Assembly (NCBI GenBank): GCA_025457985.1
Contig: JALOTI010000112.1
Location: 1-6,688 of the forward strand
Direction: 5' to 3'
Source: Leptospira sp.
Lineage (GTDB): Bacteria; Spirochaetota; Leptospiria; Leptospirales; Leptospiraceae
Length of the DNA: 6,688 nt
The notes under the pieces are model-generated. The model ran no database searches. It saw nothing but the letters and a program-made list of their open reading frames with translations, and had not been told where the DNA came from. Shown here piece by piece: positions 6,220 to 6,688 of the stretch. Position 1 is the stretch's first letter. Every line of letters begins with the position of its first letter. Both the position numbers and the translations under genes were made by a program.

Positions 6220-6688
6220 TAATCGTGTATTTTTCTGTACAAGTTTCTTTCAGAAATTCCCAAGAGTTTTGCTGTCTTTTCTCGATTGCCCTTAGTAAAG
6301 AGTAAATTTGCTTTTATTATTTCTTTCTCATAGGCTTCCATAGAAACTCCGGGCGTGATTGGATGTGCAATAATTTCATTCGAAAAAAAATGAAACGGTA
6401 TTTGTTTCCAACGTAGAGTTTTGCCATTCGAAAATCCAACTAGAGCAAAAATTAAATCTCTAAGTTCGTTTAGATTGTTTGCGAATTCCTTATTCCTCAA
6501 AAATCCATATAAATCTTCTTCCGCAAATGAAACTTTTTTTTGCAAAATCGTAGATGCTTCTTCTATAAAGTATGAAATAAAGATCGGTAAGTCTGAGACT
6601 CGTTTTCTTAGAGGTGGTAATTCGAATCGAAAGGATTTCAGTTGATCATACATCTCTTTTATCGATGGATTATCGTTCAAAACTTTTT
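6198..6688 (-). CDS. C-terminal part of NtrC-type (sigma-54 activator-like) regulator with Fis-type HTH, N-terminus beyond window
   Basis: 163 codons are visible, with the frame open to the right edge. A TTG at 6680 could be mistaken for a start, but the reading enters mid-domain. The visible part opens in the AAA+ domain: KEMYDQLKSFRFELPPLRKRVSDLP matches the FREDLYYRLNVFPIxLPPLRER-x-DIP segment of NtrC-type activators, with a helical lid after it (FANNLNELRDL in place of WPGNVRELxN). The last 45 residues are a Fis-type helix-turn-helix, AKLLGISERNLYRKI, which binds enhancer-like sites. In the AAA+ part the two arginines of FREDLYYRL are Ile and Gln, and the arginine of GNVREL is Asn, so ATPase function may be impaired. 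Walker A/B, GAFTGA and any receiver or GAF domain would lie outside the window. The stop overlaps holA by 22 bases. Confidence 0.87.
   Translation of the reverse strand, partial: KVLNDNPSIKEMYDQLKSFRFELPPLRKRVSDLPIFISYFIEEASTILQKKVSFAEEDLYGFLRNKEFANNLNELRDLIFALVGFSNGKTLRWKQIPFHFFSNEIIAHPITPGVSMEAYEKEIIKANLLFTKGNREKTAKLLGISERNLYRKIHDYQLEDFS

Noticed and set aside
6421..6645. 74-codon plus-strand frame
   Set aside because: Antisense shadow of the sigma-54 activator-like gene.
6678..6680. TTG as the true start of the regulator gene
   Set aside because: The frame is open upstream to the edge and the protein would begin in the middle of an AAA+ domain, so it is truncated by the window.
1..6688. 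Defence system, mobile element, CRISPR array or biosynthetic cluster
   Set aside because: No direct-repeat array, transposase, integrase, nuclease or synthase is visible. The genes read as housekeeping and envelope functions.

Overview
The window is AT-rich (by eye, roughly a third G+C) and almost entirely protein-coding. Nine genes fill it, and only about 77 bases lie between them. Three N-termini look like lipoprotein signal peptides with relaxed, spirochaete-type lipoboxes (FTSC, LSTC, and either FASC or LNC). Together with the base composition and the style of the housekeeping genes, this suggests a spirochaete, most likely a Leptospira. That is an inference from appearance; no sequence search was possible. 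I see no tRNA, rRNA, CRISPR array, insertion sequence, prophage or attachment site.

Layout, left to right. (1) 1-1549, minus: a large lipoprotein of the alkaline-phosphatase/phosphodiesterase superfamily, cut by the left edge. (2) 1512-2612, plus: a CapA-family lipoprotein. Its signal-peptide region is antisense to that of gene 1. (3-5) 4226 to 2614, minus: a compact cluster of a small cysteine-containing lipoprotein, a classical short-chain dehydrogenase (ATGA overlap), and a YciO-like member of the Sua5/YciO/YrdC family. (6) 4236-4826, plus: a Maf nucleotide pyrophosphatase. (7) 4828-5058, minus: a 76-residue protein I do not recognise. (8) 5110-6219, plus: the probable DNA polymerase III delta subunit. 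(9) 6198-6688, minus: the C-terminal end of an NtrC-type (sigma-54 activator-like) regulator with a Fis-type helix-turn-helix, cut by the right edge.

Transcription direction changes seven times among the nine genes with almost no spacer. Two convergent pairs have stop codons one base apart, one convergent pair overlaps by 22 bases, one divergent pair overlaps by 38 bases, and another has start codons nine bases apart. Promoters for several genes must therefore lie inside neighbouring coding sequence. Most genes look like ordinary housekeeping or envelope functions, and I do not see a defence or other multi-gene accessory system.

The two strongest leads are single proteins. The phosphatase appears to carry its third metal-binding histidine motif at the N-terminus instead of the C-terminus, which suggests a circularly permuted active site. 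The sigma-54 activator-like protein seems to have lost the arginine-finger and sensor-II residues of its AAA+ domain.
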